A DNA stretch of 64,000 bases from Capillimicrobium parvum (GCF_021172045.1 NZ_CP087164.1:3162001-3226000); one strand, 5' to 3'; shown: positions 1-9,940, counted from the first letter of the stretch. The notes: generated by a model not told the origin, from the sequence alone. Numbers and translations are program-made.

Positions 1-242
1 AGCTCCTTGGCCAGGAGGAACGGGTTGCGGCCGAGCGGGACGACGTTCGCGCCGAGGTGGCAGCGCCGGGTCCGCCCAGCGAGCACGGCGAGCCCGAGGA
101 GCGGATCGAGAACCGGAGCGAGTGGAAGGTCCGACAGCCAGATGCCGTCGAAGCCGCTCGTCTCGACCGCATCGCCGAAGCGGGCGAGCTCCTCGCCGTC
201 CAGCGGACCTGAACCAGGAGCGACGGCGAAGCGGATCTTCAT
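1..242 (-). CDS. LLM-class (luciferase-like) oxidoreductase, N-terminal part
   Basis: Runs off the left edge; only the first 80 residues are present, beginning MKIRFAVAPGSG from an ATG. The N-terminal beta strand, the FGDAVETSGFDGIWLSD segment and the later LGANVVPLGRNPF segment match the (beta/alpha)8-barrel start of luciferase-like monooxygenases, which use reduced FMN or F420. In actinobacteria this branch is mostly F420-dependent, but the cofactor cannot be read from this fragment. It lies 74 bp downstream of recX on the same strand and is probably an unrelated neighbour rather than a DNA repair gene. Confidence 0.65.
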   Translation of the reverse strand, partial: MKIRFAVAPGSGPLDGEELARFGDAVETSGFDGIWLSDLPLAPVLDPLLGLAVLAGRTRRCHLGANVVPLGRNPFLLAKE

Positions 243-316
243 CGGCGGTCCACCTCGGTGGGGCTACCCGTGCCGCGCGATCCAGAACGGCGCCATCGCG
301 AATGCGTCGGCCGGCG

Positions 317-817
317 TCAGGCCTCGCGCTCGAACGCGCGGACCGCGTCGTAGGCCAGGTCGAGGCTGTACCCGCGGCGGGCGAGCAGGCCCAGCGCGCG
401 CTCACGGCCCCGGTCGTCGCCGGGCGCCGCGCGCAGCTTCTGGCGCAGCACCTCCACGGCGGCGGCCAGCTCATCCTCGACCCCGCGCGCGGCGAGCGCC
501 GCCTCGACGGCCTCGCGGTCGACGCCCATCTGCGTGAGCCGGCGGCCGATGCGGTCAGGTCCCCACCCGTCCAGCGCCCGCCGGTCCTCCGCGAACGTGC
601 GCGCGTAGCGCGCATCGTCGAGGTAGCCCTGCTCGCACAGCTCCGCCACGGCCTGCTCGATCGCGTCGGGCTCGACGCGCCGCCCCTCGAGATGGCGGCG
701 CATCTCCAGGACGGTCCGGTCGCGACGGGCCAGGTAGCGGTACGCGGCGTCCAGCGCCCGCTGGCGCCGGACGGCGGGATCGGAGTCGGGAGCGGACACG
801 GCGGTCACCTCGCCCAT
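317..817 (-). CDS. recX: RecX regulatory protein
   Basis: A 166-residue helical protein of the RecX family, which binds RecA filaments and limits their growth. The arrangement of three-helix repeats is visible: ALDAAYRYLARRDRT, then the typical LCEQGYLDDARYARTF block, then GPDRIGRRLTQMGV. It follows recA on the same strand with a 59-bp gap, the classical recA-recX order. The ATG at 817 was chosen because the family usually begins just before the ALxxAxxxL helix; a longer form starting at a TTG overlapping the recA stop is possible but would add an unconserved leader. Confidence 0.9.
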   Translation of the reverse strand: MGEVTAVSAPDSDPAVRRQRALDAAYRYLARRDRTVLEMRRHLEGRRVEPDAIEQAVAELCEQGYLDDARYARTFAEDRRALDGWGPDRIGRRLTQMGVDREAVEAALAARGVEDELAAAVEVLRQKLRAAPGDDRGRERALGLLARRGYSLDLAYDAVRAFEREA

Positions 818-876
818 CGCGGACAGGTCGGCGAGGTCGCTCAGAGGCGAACCGCCGACGCCGCCCCACGCGAGGG

Positions 877-1971
<1,095 letters not shown>

Positions 1972-2037
1972 GTCAAAGCCTTTCCATCGTCGAGTGGACT
2001 GCACGTATCGTGAGCCTGACGCCGGACGGATCGCGGG

Positions 2038-2051
2038 GAAACACCTGTTCG
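2038..2051 (-). promoter_or_regulatory. Candidate LexA (SOS) box upstream of recA
   Basis: On the minus strand this reads CGAACAGGTGTTTC, which matches 12 of 14 positions of the Gram-positive SOS consensus CGAACRNRYGTTCG; only the last two bases of the right half-site differ. It sits 67 bp upstream of the recA ATG, between thpR and recA, where an SOS-controlled internal promoter for recA-recX would be expected. LexA itself is not in the window, so binding is inferred from the match and position only. Confidence 0.6.
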
Positions 2052-2073
2052 TGTCGATCCGCAGGCGAAACCG

Positions 2074-2613
2074 TCACAGCTCTGTGCGCGCCACGGGCTC
2101 GTAGCGCGCGCCGCGCGGCGACAGCCGCGAGCGCAAGAGCGTGAGCGCCGGCGCGGCGAAGGTCCCGGCCTCCGGCGGGCTCGCCGCCTCGACCGCCGCG
2201 CGGCGGTCCCGGCTCACGCGTCCATGCGCGCGTACGCGAGCGACCGTCGCGTGCGCCAGGAACGGCCGCGGTTCCGCCCGGAAGCCGATCGCGTCCGCCA
2301 GCGCCGCGACCACGCCGGCCTGCATCGCGCCCAGCGCGCCGTCGCCGTCGGCCACCTCGACGGCGAGCACACGCGGCCGGCCGCGCGGCAGCCACAGCAC
2401 GCCGCCCAGGGACAGCGCGCGCACCGGCCGGGCGAGCGGGCCCAGCAGCGCCGACACCGCCGCGACCTCCTCGTCCGAGCGCTCGCCGAGGAACGCCAGC
2501 GTCAGGTGCAGGGACTCGGGATCGAGGACCCGCAGCGCGTCGTCGCGGGGCGCCCACGCCACGAGGGCGACCCGCACGGCCTCGGGGAGCTCGGCGGCGA
2601 CGAAGCAGCGCAT
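2074..2613 (-). CDS. thpR: RNA 2',3'-cyclic phosphodiesterase (LigT/ThpR family)
   Basis: 179 residues of the 2H phosphoesterase family, which opens 2',3'-cyclic phosphates on RNA and can catalyse 2'-5' ligation in reverse. Both catalytic HxTx motifs are visible: HLTL in the N-terminal half and HATV in the C-terminal half; the protein opens MRCFVAAELPE, a typical ThpR start, so the ATG at 2613 is preferred over longer forms that would translate the upstream repeat array. The cinA-ligT-recA order is known from Deinococcus and Thermus. Here the five-hairpin array begins only about 25 bp upstream of the start codon. Confidence 0.9.
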   Translation of the reverse strand: MRCFVAAELPEAVRVALVAWAPRDDALRVLDPESLHLTLAFLGERSDEEVAAVSALLGPLARPVRALSLGGVLWLPRGRPRVLAVEVADGDGALGAMQAGVVAALADAIGFRAEPRPFLAHATVARVRAHGRVSRDRRAAVEAASPPEAGTFAAPALTLLRSRLSPRGARYEPVARTEL

Positions 2614-2637
2614 CGCGAGATGATCGCGCGTGCCGGT

Positions 2638-2984
2638 GTCGTCGCGTTCACGGCGTGCAGCGCCGTCGGCGCGACAGGACCCGGATCCGGTCCGGTGCGG
2701 TCCCGGCGAGCCTGTCGCGTTCACGGCGACCAGCGCCGTCAGCGCGACAGGACCCGGATCCGGTCCGGTGCGGTCCCGGCGAGCCTGTCGCGTTCACGGC
2801 GACCCGCGCCGTCAGCGCGACAGGACCCGGATCCGGTCCGGTCCGGTCCGGTCCCGGCGAGCCTGTCGCGTTCACGGCGACCCGCGCCGCCAGCGCGACA
2901 GGACCCGATCCGATCCGATCCGGTCCGGTCCGGTCCCGGCGAGCCTGTCGCGTTCACGGCGACCCGCGCCGTCGACGCGACAGG
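2638..2984. repeat. Array of five 41-nt hairpin repeats with growing spacers
   Basis: Five copies of a 41-nt inverted repeat occur at about 2638-2678 (degenerate left arm), 2711-2751, 2784-2824, 2862-2902 and 2944-2984. Each has outer arms CCTGTCGCG and CGCGACAGG (9 bp), a 3-nt internal mismatch, inner arms ACGGCG and CGCCGT, and a 5-nt loop (ACCCG in copies 3-5, ACCAG in copy 2). The spacers of the last three intervals are 32, 37 and 41 bp and differ by extra GGTCC- or GATCC-like 5-mers, so repeat and spacer are both unstable. The array fills the gap between cinA and thpR. Confidence 0.9.
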
Positions 2985-3149
2985 ACCGCGCACCGGGCGA
3001 GCGAGGCAGGCACACCACCGCGCGACCCCGCGCCGACCCCCGACCGCACCACCGCCCCCCAGCCCCGCGCCGCGCGAGCCCGCCCCGCGCCCCGCGACCC
3101 CGCCCCGCGGCGCTCCACGCCCACGCCCACGCCCCGCGCCCGCGCCGCC
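2985..3149. other. Strand-biased C-rich tract with a G-quadruplex motif
   Basis: The rest of the 536-bp gap between cinA and thpR contains no convincing gene. The plus strand is extremely C-rich, so the strand co-linear with the cinA-thpR mRNA is G-rich. At 3083-3106 the minus strand reads four runs of GGGG separated by loops of 1, 4 and 3 nt, a textbook four-tetrad quadruplex pattern, with further G runs on both sides. Nothing else is seen here apart from short imperfect repeats of GCGCC type. Confidence 0.6.
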
Positions 3150-4562
3150 CTACTCGTCCCCCACCGGGCCGCCCTCCGTCGCCGCCGGCCCATGCGTGCC
3201 GCTCGGCTCCCCGGCCGCCGCGGCCGACGGCTCCGCCGCCCGCTCGCCCGGCGCATCCGACTCCCCCATCAGCAGCCGCCGCAGCAGGTGCAGCGCCACG
3301 GTCGTCGAGCGGTCGCGGACGTCCGCGCGCCCGCCCGGCAGGTGCACCCGGCGCGTCAGCCGCGCCACCGGATCGACGTCCCCGCGCGACACCGACAGCC
3401 ACACGGTCCCCACCGGCTTGCCCTCCGTGCCGCCCCCCGGCCCGGCGATCCCGGTGATGCCGACGCCCACCTCGGCGTGCAGCGCCGCCCGCGCCCCATC
3501 CGCCAGCGCCTTGGCGACCTCCTCCGACACCGCCCCATGCTCGGCGATCAACGAGGCAGGCACCCCGGCCAGCTCCGACTTCGCCTCGTTCGCGTACGTC
3601 ACCAGCCCGCCCGGGAAGTACTCCGACGCCCCGTCGAGCTCGGTCAGCCGCGCGGCGAGCAGCCCGCCCGTGCACGACTCCGCGCAGGCGACCGAGATCC
3701 CCGACGACCGCAGCATGTCCGCGACCTGGGTGTCCACGGACCGCCCGTCGTCGGAGAACAGGACGTCCGCGTGCCGCGACCGCACGACGTCCTCGAAGGC
3801 GCGGTACACGTCATCCGCGCCGGGCTCCCACCGGCTCACGATCTCGATCTCGCCGCGCCGCAGGCAGGTCGTGATCTCGAGCGCATCGAGGTCGACCCCG
3901 CCCTCGCGCGCGACCCGCATCGTCGCCGCGATCTCCGACTCCGGAATGCCGAACAGCCGCAGCATCTTCGACCGGTACGAGCTCGCGCCCGCCAGCACGG
4001 CCCGGAACTCCGCCGTCTCCACCGCCGCCGGCCACATCGCCTGAAGCTCCCGCGGCGGCCCGGGCAGCACGACGACCACCGGGAAGCGCGAGCCCGCCGA
4101 CGACGGCGCGGGGGCCACCACCAGCCCCGGCGCGGTTCCCACCGGCGGCAGGATCGCCGCGCCCCGGGGCACGACCGCCTGCTTGCGGTTGGCGCGGCGG
4201 ATCGCGTCCTCGTCCAGATGCGGCCATCGCGTCCGCAGCCCCGACAGGATCTCCCAGATCCGCGCCTCGGTCGCCTCGTCGAGCACCATCTCGCGCCCCT
4301 GGAAGCGCCCGACGATCTCCGCCGTCCGGTCGTCCTCGGTCGGCCCGAGCCCGCCGCTGGTGATGATGAGCTCCAGGCCCTGCCGGGCGAAGAAGCCCAG
4401 CGCCGCCAGCATGTCGTCATCGCGGTCGCCGACCACGACGGTGTGGGCATGGTCGACCCCCAACGCGAACAGCTGGTCCGACAGCCACGGCCCGTTGCGG
4501 TCGACCACCCGGCCCGTCAGCACCTCCGTGCCCGTGACGACGACGCCCGCGCGGACGCTCAT
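3150..4562 (-). CDS. cinA: CinA-like protein (MoCF-like and NMN amidase-like domains)
   Basis: 470 residues. N-terminal MoaB/MogA-like domain with [17 protein letters not shown] and the [12 protein letters not shown] block (residues about 8-100), then a C-terminal CinA domain with [18 protein letters not shown] and [18 protein letters not shown]. The family hydrolyses NMN or ADP-ribose derivatives in pyridine nucleotide salvage, depending on domain. About 40 extra low-complexity Ala/Gly/Glu residues follow the C-terminal domain. The start overlaps the stop of the upstream rodZ-like gene by 4 bases (ATGA). In many bacteria cinA precedes recA, as here with thpR between. Confidence 0.95.
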   Translation of the reverse strand: MSVRAGVVVTGTEVLTGRVVDRNGPWLSDQLFALGVDHAHTVVVGDRDDDMLAALGFFARQGLELIITSGGLGPTEDDRTAEIVGRFQGREMVLDEATEARIWEILSGLRTRWPHLDEDAIRRANRKQAVVPRGAAILPPVGTAPGLVVAPAPSSAGSRFPVVVVLPGPPRELQAMWPAAVETAEFRAVLAGASSYRSKMLRLFGIPESEIAATMRVAREGGVDLDALEITTCLRRGEIEIVSRWEPGADDVYRAFEDVVRSRHADVLFSDDGRSVDTQVADMLRSSGISVACAESCTGGLLAARLTELDGASEYFPGGLVTYANEAKSELAGVPASLIAEHGAVSEEVAKALADGARAALHAEVGVGITGIAGPGGGTEGKPVGTVWLSVSRGDVDPVARLTRRVHLPGGRADVRDRSTTVALHLLRRLLMGESDAPGERAAEPSAAAAGEPSGTHGPAATEGGPVGDE

Positions 4563-5356
4563 GCCGCGCAGGTGGGCCGGCGGCTGTCGGGCAGGCTCTT
4601 GCGGCCCTTGGGCGTGATCTCGTAGCCGATCGGGTTCGAGGACTCCGGCACGTTGAATGACTTCCCGTTGATGCGCAGCACGACGGAGCCGTTACCCAGC
4701 CCGATGCGGAACCGACTCGACCGGAACGTCGCCGAATCGTTGCCCGCGACCAGGACCTGCCCGTTGACCAGCGTCCGCCCGCCCGCGGCTTCGAGGCATA
4801 CGTAGACGGGCGCGGTGGGCCGCACCTGCAGCCGCACGAGCGACGGCGCCGCCGCCTTCCTGCGCTTCTTCTTCCCGCCCGAGCCCGAGGACGGCGTGGT
4901 GCGCGGCGTCGTGCTCGTCGTCGTCGTGGTGGTGGCCGCCTCGGTCGCGCCGCCTCCGCCCCCGTCGCCCGAGCCGCCGCCTCGGCCCAGGAAGTACAGC
5001 GCCGCGACGAGCGCCACGATGGCGATCCCGACGAGCCACAGCCGGCCGCCGTACCCGCGCGACGGGCGCCGGCGGTCGCGCTGGCCCGGCGGGACGATCG
5101 GCTGCAGCTCGACGTCCGACAGCCGCTCGTACTGCAGCTTGTACTCCTCGACGAGGCGGCGCGCGTCGAGGTGGAGCGCCTCCGCGTACGTGCGCAGGAA
5201 GCTCTTGACGTACGTGGGCCCCGGCAGCAGGTCCCACTCCTCGTTCTCCAGGGCACGCAGATACTTGGCCCGGATCTTCGTCTGGGCCTCGATCTCGGAG
5301 ATGTCGATCCGGGCGCGCATGCGCGCCTCCCGGAGCGTGGCGCCGATCTCGGGCAT
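4559..5356 (-). CDS. RodZ-like HTH membrane protein
   Basis: 265 residues. Residues 1-85 form a Cro/CI-type helix-turn-helix ([19 protein letters not shown], then [21 protein letters not shown]), followed by a basic linker, a single membrane span [19 protein letters not shown] near 105-125, a Gly/Thr-rich linker with a KKKRRK run, and a C-terminal beta domain of the DUF4115 type. This is the architecture of RodZ, which links the MreB cytoskeleton to the wall machinery. It starts 10 bp after ftsK ends and overlaps cinA by 4 bp, matching the ftsK-rodZ-cinA order of many Gram-positives; pgsA, often found here, is absent. Confidence 0.85.
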   Translation of the reverse strand: MPEIGATLREARMRARIDISEIEAQTKIRAKYLRALENEEWDLLPGPTYVKSFLRTYAEALHLDARRLVEEYKLQYERLSDVELQPIVPPGQRDRRRPSRGYGGRLWLVGIAIVALVAALYFLGRGGGSGDGGGGGATEAATTTTTTSTTPRTTPSSGSGGKKKRRKAAAPSLVRLQVRPTAPVYVCLEAAGGRTLVNGQVLVAGNDSATFRSSRFRIGLGNGSVVLRINGKSFNVPESSNPIGYEITPKGRKSLPDSRRPTCAA

Positions 5357-5366
5357 GGGCGGCAGG

Positions 5367-7799
5367 CTACTCGTCGTCCGGTACGGGGACGGCCTGCTGC
5401 GCCGTGGCCTCCGAGGACCCGCCGCCGCCCTCCTGGCCGTCGCGCAGCGCGGCGATGAAGCGCTCCGCCTCGGTGGGTCCGACCAGCACCTGGCGGGGCT
5501 TGGAGCCCTCGTACCCGGAGATCACGTTGCGGCGCTCGAGCATGTCGATCAGCCGCCCCGCCCGGGTGTAGCCGAGCCGCAGGCGGCGCTGCAGCATCGA
5601 GGTCGAGGCCGTCCCCATCTCGGCCACGAGCCGGATCGCGTCCTCGAGCAGCGGGTCCTCGTCGGGGTCGAAGTCGTCGGGCTCGGAGGCCGCGACCTCC
5701 TCGGGCTCCTCGACCTCCTCGAGCAGGTCCTCGCGCAGCTCCGGCTCGCCCTGCCTGCGCCAGAAGTCGGTGATCGCCTCGATCTGCGGCTCGTCGATGT
5801 ACGCGCCCTGGATGCGCTGGAGCTTCGACGAGCCGACGGGCGAGTAGAGCATGTCGCCCTTGCCGAGCAGCGACTCGGCGCCGTTCTGGTCGAGGATCAC
5901 CCGCGAGTCGGTCTGCGACGACACCGAGAACGCGATGCGCGACGGCACGTTGGCCTTGATCATGCCCGTGATGACGTCCACGCGCGGCGACTGCGTGGCG
6001 AGCACGAGGTGGATTCCGACCGCGCGCGCCTTCTGGGCGAGCCGGATGATCGAGTCCTCGACGTCGGCGGGCGCCACCATCATCAGGTCGGCGAGCTCGT
6101 CGATGACGCACAGGATGTACGGCAGCGCGGTCTCGCCGCGGTCCTCGCGGCGGCGGTTGAGCTCGGGCAGCGACCGGGTCTTGGCCAGCGACATCGTCGA
6201 GTAGCGGTCCTCCATCTCCTTGACGAGGTTCTGCAGCGCGTTGGCCGCGACGCGCGGGTGCGTGATGACCGGGGTGAGGAGATGCGGGATGCCCTCGTAG
6301 TGGTTGAGCTCGACCTGCTTGGGGTCCACGAGCACCAGGCGCACGTCGTGCGGGTCGGCCTGCAGGAGGATGCTCGACAGCATCGCGTTCACGCAGGCCG
6401 ACTTGCCGGCGCCGGTGGTGCCGGCGACGAGCAGGTGCGGCATCTTCGCCAGGTCCGCGCCGATCGCGCGGCCTGCGACGTCCTTGCCGAGCCAGATCGT
6501 CAGCGGCGACCAGTCGCCGGGCTTCTCGCTCATCACGTCGCCGAGCTGGACGATCTTGCGCCGCTCGTTGGGCACCTCGACGCCGACCGCGGTCTTGCCC
6601 GGGATCGGCGCGAGGATGCGGATGTCGGTCGCGGCGAGCGCGTAGGCGAGGTCGTCCTTGAGGTTGGCGACCTTGCTCATCTTCACGCCGGGCGCGAGGC
6701 GCACCTCGTAGCGCGTGATGTGCGGTCCCGCGACGGTGCCGACGACCTTCGCCTCCACCCCGAAGTGTCCGAGCGCCTCGATCAGCGCGCGCGCCGTCTT
6801 CTCCTGTCCGGCGGTGTCGGGCCGGGCCTGCTCGGCGGTCGAGCGCGACAGCAGCCGGACGCTCGGGCGCTTCCAGATGAAGTCCGGGCTCTCGGTGACC
6901 GAGGCCCGATAGCGGCCCTGCGGCGTGAGGTCCTCCGGATCGACGGCGAGCGTCGGCGCCGGCTCCTCCTCGGGCTCCGGCTCGAGGTCGGGGTCCTCGA
7001 TCGCCTCGTGCTCGCCCGTCGGCTCGGGCTCGTCGAACAACGGCTCCGGTTCCGGCTCGGGCAGCTCGTCCGCGGTCCCGAAGACGTCGGAGAAGCGCTC
7101 CTGGAGGTCCTCGACGCGCGCGACGACGGGCTCGGAGTCCTCGGGCTCGGGGACCACGACGCGCTCCCGGCGCGAGCGGCCCGCCGCCGGCTTGGCCGGG
7201 GCGGGCTTCGGCGTGCGCAGCGAGCGAGTCGTGTCCGCCACGTGCGCGCCCGTCGCCTTCAGCACGCCGGCCAGCGACGCGCCCGTGATGAGCAGCACGC
7301 CGGCGAGCAGCAGGAACACCGAGACGATGTGGCTGCCGACCGTCCCGAGCAGCGTGCTCGTCAGCCAGTACAGCCCTTCGCCGAGCGCCCCGCCCCGCTC
7401 CTTGATCCAGGCGGCGTCCCACGAGACCCGCTCGCCGCCCGGCCCGAGGCCGAGCGTGCCGGCGGCGAGGGCGAGCGTCAGCGCGGCGAACAGGCAGACG
7501 GCGCCCGACCGAAAGGGCCGCACGGCGGGCAGCACCGGGCGCAGGATGAGGATCGCCCCCGCGGCGAACAGCGCGACCGGCGCGACGTAGCGCACGCCGC
7601 CGATGGCCAGCGCGAGCGCGTCGACGAGCGCTTCGCCCGCCTTGCCGCCCTGCCAGTCGCCGTACAACAGGAACGCGAGGAACACGCCCACGGCGATCAG
7701 CCCGAGCCCGATCAGATCGAGCTGGCGCTGGTCGAGGGTCGGGCGGCGCGGGGAGGAACGCCGCGCGCGCGTGCGCGGCTTGGGCTTCTTCTTGGCCAT
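5367..7799 (-). CDS. ftsK: DNA translocase FtsK/SpoIIIE
   Basis: 810 residues. Four membrane spans (about 28-46, 66-88, 98-117 and 155-178) anchor it at the division septum; an acidic linker follows (215-290), then the RecA-like motor with Walker A AGTTGAGKS near 459-467, and a C-terminal winged-helix gamma domain (LEDAIRLVAEMGTAST onward, last 90 residues) that reads KOPS-type polar DNA motifs. It pumps the terminus region apart during division. The ATG at 7799 gives the typical MAKKKPKPRTRARR start and has GGAG 9 nt upstream; an in-frame start 40 codons further up is not supported. Divergent from a response regulator gene with 67 bp between. Confidence 0.95.
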   Translation of the reverse strand: MAKKKPKPRTRARRSSPRRPTLDQRQLDLIGLGLIAVGVFLAFLLYGDWQGGKAGEALVDALALAIGGVRYVAPVALFAAGAILILRPVLPAVRPFRSGAVCLFAALTLALAAGTLGLGPGGERVSWDAAWIKERGGALGEGLYWLTSTLLGTVGSHIVSVFLLLAGVLLITGASLAGVLKATGAHVADTTRSLRTPKPAPAKPAAGRSRRERVVVPEPEDSEPVVARVEDLQERFSDVFGTADELPEPEPEPLFDEPEPTGEHEAIEDPDLEPEPEEEPAPTLAVDPEDLTPQGRYRASVTESPDFIWKRPSVRLLSRSTAEQARPDTAGQEKTARALIEALGHFGVEAKVVGTVAGPHITRYEVRLAPGVKMSKVANLKDDLAYALAATDIRILAPIPGKTAVGVEVPNERRKIVQLGDVMSEKPGDWSPLTIWLGKDVAGRAIGADLAKMPHLLVAGTTGAGKSACVNAMLSSILLQADPHDVRLVLVDPKQVELNHYEGIPHLLTPVITHPRVAANALQNLVKEMEDRYSTMSLAKTRSLPELNRRREDRGETALPYILCVIDELADLMMVAPADVEDSIIRLAQKARAVGIHLVLATQSPRVDVITGMIKANVPSRIAFSVSSQTDSRVILDQNGAESLLGKGDMLYSPVGSSKLQRIQGAYIDEPQIEAITDFWRRQGEPELREDLLEEVEEPEEVAASEPDDFDPDEDPLLEDAIRLVAEMGTASTSMLQRRLRLGYTRAGRLIDMLERRNVISGYEGSKPRQVLVGPTEAERFIAALRDGQEGGGGSSEATAQQAVPVPDDE

Positions 7800-7866
7800 C
7801 AGGCACGCTCCTTCGACGCGCACCCCCCATTGCCTCCCTTTAGATGCGGCCGTACCATCGGGCCTC

Positions 7867-8550
7867 ATGGTCGAAGGCCGCTCTCCCCGCGTGCTCGTCG
7901 TCGAGGACGACGAGGACATCGCCCTTGCGCTCCAGCGTTCGCTGCGCCTCGAGGGCTACGACGTCCGCATCGCACGCGATGGCGAGGTCGCGCTCGACGA
8001 CTACCGCCAGTTCCTCCCCGATCTCGTGCTGCTGGACCTGGGCCTGCCGAAGCTGGACGGGATCGAGGTCGCCCAGCGCCTGCGCTCCGACGGCGACGTG
8101 CCGATCCTCATGCTCACCGCGCGCGACGCGGTCGAGTCGCGCGTCGAGGGCCTCGACTCGGGCGCCGACGACTACCTCGTCAAGCCGTTCGAGCGCCAGG
8201 AGCTGCTGGCGCGCATGCGGTCGCTGCTGCGCCGGCGGCCGCCGCGCGGCGAGGCGAACCTCGCGGTCGGCGACCTGCTGCTCAACCCGGACACGCACGA
8301 GGTCCATCGCGGCGAGCGCTCGATCGAGCTGACCCAGCGCGAGTTCGAGCTCCTCGAGTTCCTCATGCGCAACGAGCGCATCGTGGTCTCGCGCCAGCGC
8401 CTGCTCGACGAGGTCTGGGGCTACGACCCGTTCTCGACGACGAACACCATCGAGGTGTTCGTGTCGAACCTGCGCCGCAAGCTCGAGGCCGGCGGCGAGC
8501 CGCGGCTTCTGCACACCATCCGCGGGGCGGGGTACGTGTTGCGTGCTTGA
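7867..8550 (+). CDS. OmpR/PhoB-family response regulator
   Basis: 227 residues. Receiver domain at residues 7-120 with the acidic pair EDDED, phospho-acceptor Asp in LLDLGLPKLDG, the Thr/Ser switch in LMLTARD and the Lys in YLVKPFE. A winged-helix DNA-binding domain follows (about 130-225), with LTQREFELLEFLMRNE and the closing LHTIRGAGYVLRA typical of OmpR/PhoB proteins. Its last 8 bases overlap the start of the histidine kinase gene, so the two are translated together and form a cognate pair. It resembles MprA/PrrA regulators, but the stimulus and regulon cannot be read here. Confidence 0.95.
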   Translation: MVEGRSPRVLVVEDDEDIALALQRSLRLEGYDVRIARDGEVALDDYRQFLPDLVLLDLGLPKLDGIEVAQRLRSDGDVPILMLTARDAVESRVEGLDSGADDYLVKPFERQELLARMRSLLRRRPPRGEANLAVGDLLLNPDTHEVHRGERSIELTQREFELLEFLMRNERIVVSRQRLLDEVWGYDPFSTTNTIEVFVSNLRRKLEAGGEPRLLHTIRGAGYVLRA

Positions 8551-9940
8551 GCGCATCCCCATCCGCTGGCGGCTGGCGGGGACCTCGGCCGCACTGATCT
8601 TCGTGATCCTCTGCACGTTCGCCGTCGTGGTGGGCGAGCTGACGCAGAGCCGCATCCGGTCGGACTTCCAGCACGACGTCGCGGCGGGCGCCGACGACCT
8701 CCGCGACCGCATCACCATCCGCATCGAGGGCGGGCACCTCATCCGCCCGTCGCAGAAGACGCTCGACCTCTACGCCGGCGGCGACAGCGCGACGATCCGC
8801 CTGCTGACGCCCGACGGCCGGCTCGTGCGCACGACGAGCGGCGCGCCGAACCTCGGCCCGAGCGTCGACCGCACCCAGGAGGTCAACGGCTACCGCGTCG
8901 AGACGCGCCCCGTGCAGCTGGAGCCGTTCGGCACCATGCTGGTCCAGTACGCGCGGCCGGTCTCCGACATGGAGAAGACGCTCGAGCGCGTGCGCCTCTT
9001 CCTGCTCTTCGGCGTGCTCGGCGGCACCGCGCTCGCCCTGCTCGCCGGCCTGACGATCGCCCAGCGCGCGATGTCGCCCATCGCGTCGCTGACCGCCCGC
9101 GCCGAGGAGATCCGCCGCACGCGCGACCCCGGCCGCAGCGTCCCGGTGCCCCAGGCCGACGACGAGATCTCCGAGCTCGCGCGCACGCTCGACCGGATGC
9201 TGCGCGCGCTGGACGCAGCGCAGCACGAGACCGAGGCCAGCCTCGTCCGCCAGCGCGAGTTCGTCGCCGACGCGTCACACGAGCTGCGCACGCCGCTGAC
9301 CAGCGTGCTGGCGAACCTCGAGCTGCTCGCCGACACGCTCGACGGCGAGCAGGGCGAGGCGGCGCAGTCGGCGCTGCGCTCGTCGCGGCGGATGCGGCGC
9401 CTCGTCGCCGACCTGCTCCTGCTCGCGCGGGCCGACGTCGGCCGCGAGACGCCGCGCCACCCCCTCGACCTGGGGCGCACCGTCATCGAGGCGGCGTCCG
9501 AGCTCGAGCCGGTCACCGGCGACCACGAGCTGCACGTCGACGTCGAGCCGGTGACGGTGCTCGGCGCGCGCGACGACCTGCACCGCGTCGCGCTGAACCT
9601 GATGGAGAACGCGATCCGGCACACGCCCGCGGGGACGCGCGTGCAGGTGTCGGTGCGGCGCGACGGCGGCGACGCGGTCCTCGTGGTCTCCGACGACGGC
9701 CCGGGCATCCCGGAGGCACTGCGCGAGCGCGTCTTCGAGCGTTTCGTGCGCGGCGGCGGCGAGGTGTCGGGGTCCTCAGGGCTCGGCCTGTCGATCGTGC
9801 GCGCGGTCGCCGAGGGCCATGGCGGCTCGGTCACCCTGGCGGCGGGCGCGGGCGACCGCGGCACCCGCTTCGAGGTCCGTATCCCGGCGTCGCAGCAGGC
9901 GCCGGCCGAGCGCCCGGCGCGGACGCTCGTCAGCTCGTAA
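8543..9940 (+). CDS. Membrane sensor histidine kinase, partner of the upstream regulator
   Basis: 465 residues from a GTG start that overlaps the regulator stop. Two membrane spans (about 12-32 and 151-173) flank an extracytoplasmic sensor of about 115 residues; then HAMP (174-230), a dimerisation domain with the phospho-acceptor His246 in DASHELRTPLTS, and a HATPase domain with N box LMENAIRHTP, G1 DDGPGIP and G2 GSSGLGLSIV. It autophosphorylates on ATP and passes phosphate to the receiver encoded just upstream. Its 3' end overlaps the convergent second kinase gene by 11 bp. Confidence 0.95.
   Translation: MLERIPIRWRLAGTSAALIFVILCTFAVVVGELTQSRIRSDFQHDVAAGADDLRDRITIRIEGGHLIRPSQKTLDLYAGGDSATIRLLTPDGRLVRTTSGAPNLGPSVDRTQEVNGYRVETRPVQLEPFGTMLVQYARPVSDMEKTLERVRLFLLFGVLGGTALALLAGLTIAQRAMSPIASLTARAEEIRRTRDPGRSVPVPQADDEISELARTLDRMLRALDAAQHETEASLVRQREFVADASHELRTPLTSVLANLELLADTLDGEQGEAAQSALRSSRRMRRLVADLLLLARADVGRETPRHPLDLGRTVIEAASELEPVTGDHELHVDVEPVTVLGARDDLHRVALNLMENAIRHTPAGTRVQVSVRRDGGDAVLVVSDDGPGIPEALRERVFERFVRGGGEVSGSSGLGLSIVRAVAEGHGGSVTLAAGAGDRGTRFEVRIPASQQAPAERPARTLVSS

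Noticed and set aside
1975-2037. Classical -35/-10 promoter for recA
   Set aside because: No pair of hexamers with 16-18 bp spacing stood out near the LexA-like box; left out rather than guessed.
2638-2984. CRISPR-like array
   Set aside because: Repeats are perfect hairpins and the spacers are similar to one another, differing only by 5-mers. No cas genes exist nearby.
2224-4044. Plus-strand open frame of 606 codons over thpR, the repeat array and cinA
   Set aside because: It reads the repeat units as low-complexity peptide and opposes cinA and thpR, both well supported; no family resemblance.
4417-7830. Very long open frame (1137 codons) antisense-in-phase over ftsK and rodZ
   Set aside because: It is a third-position GC artefact in another frame of ftsK and rodZ; it shows Ala/Arg/Gly composition with no domain, whereas ftsK and rodZ have complete motifs.
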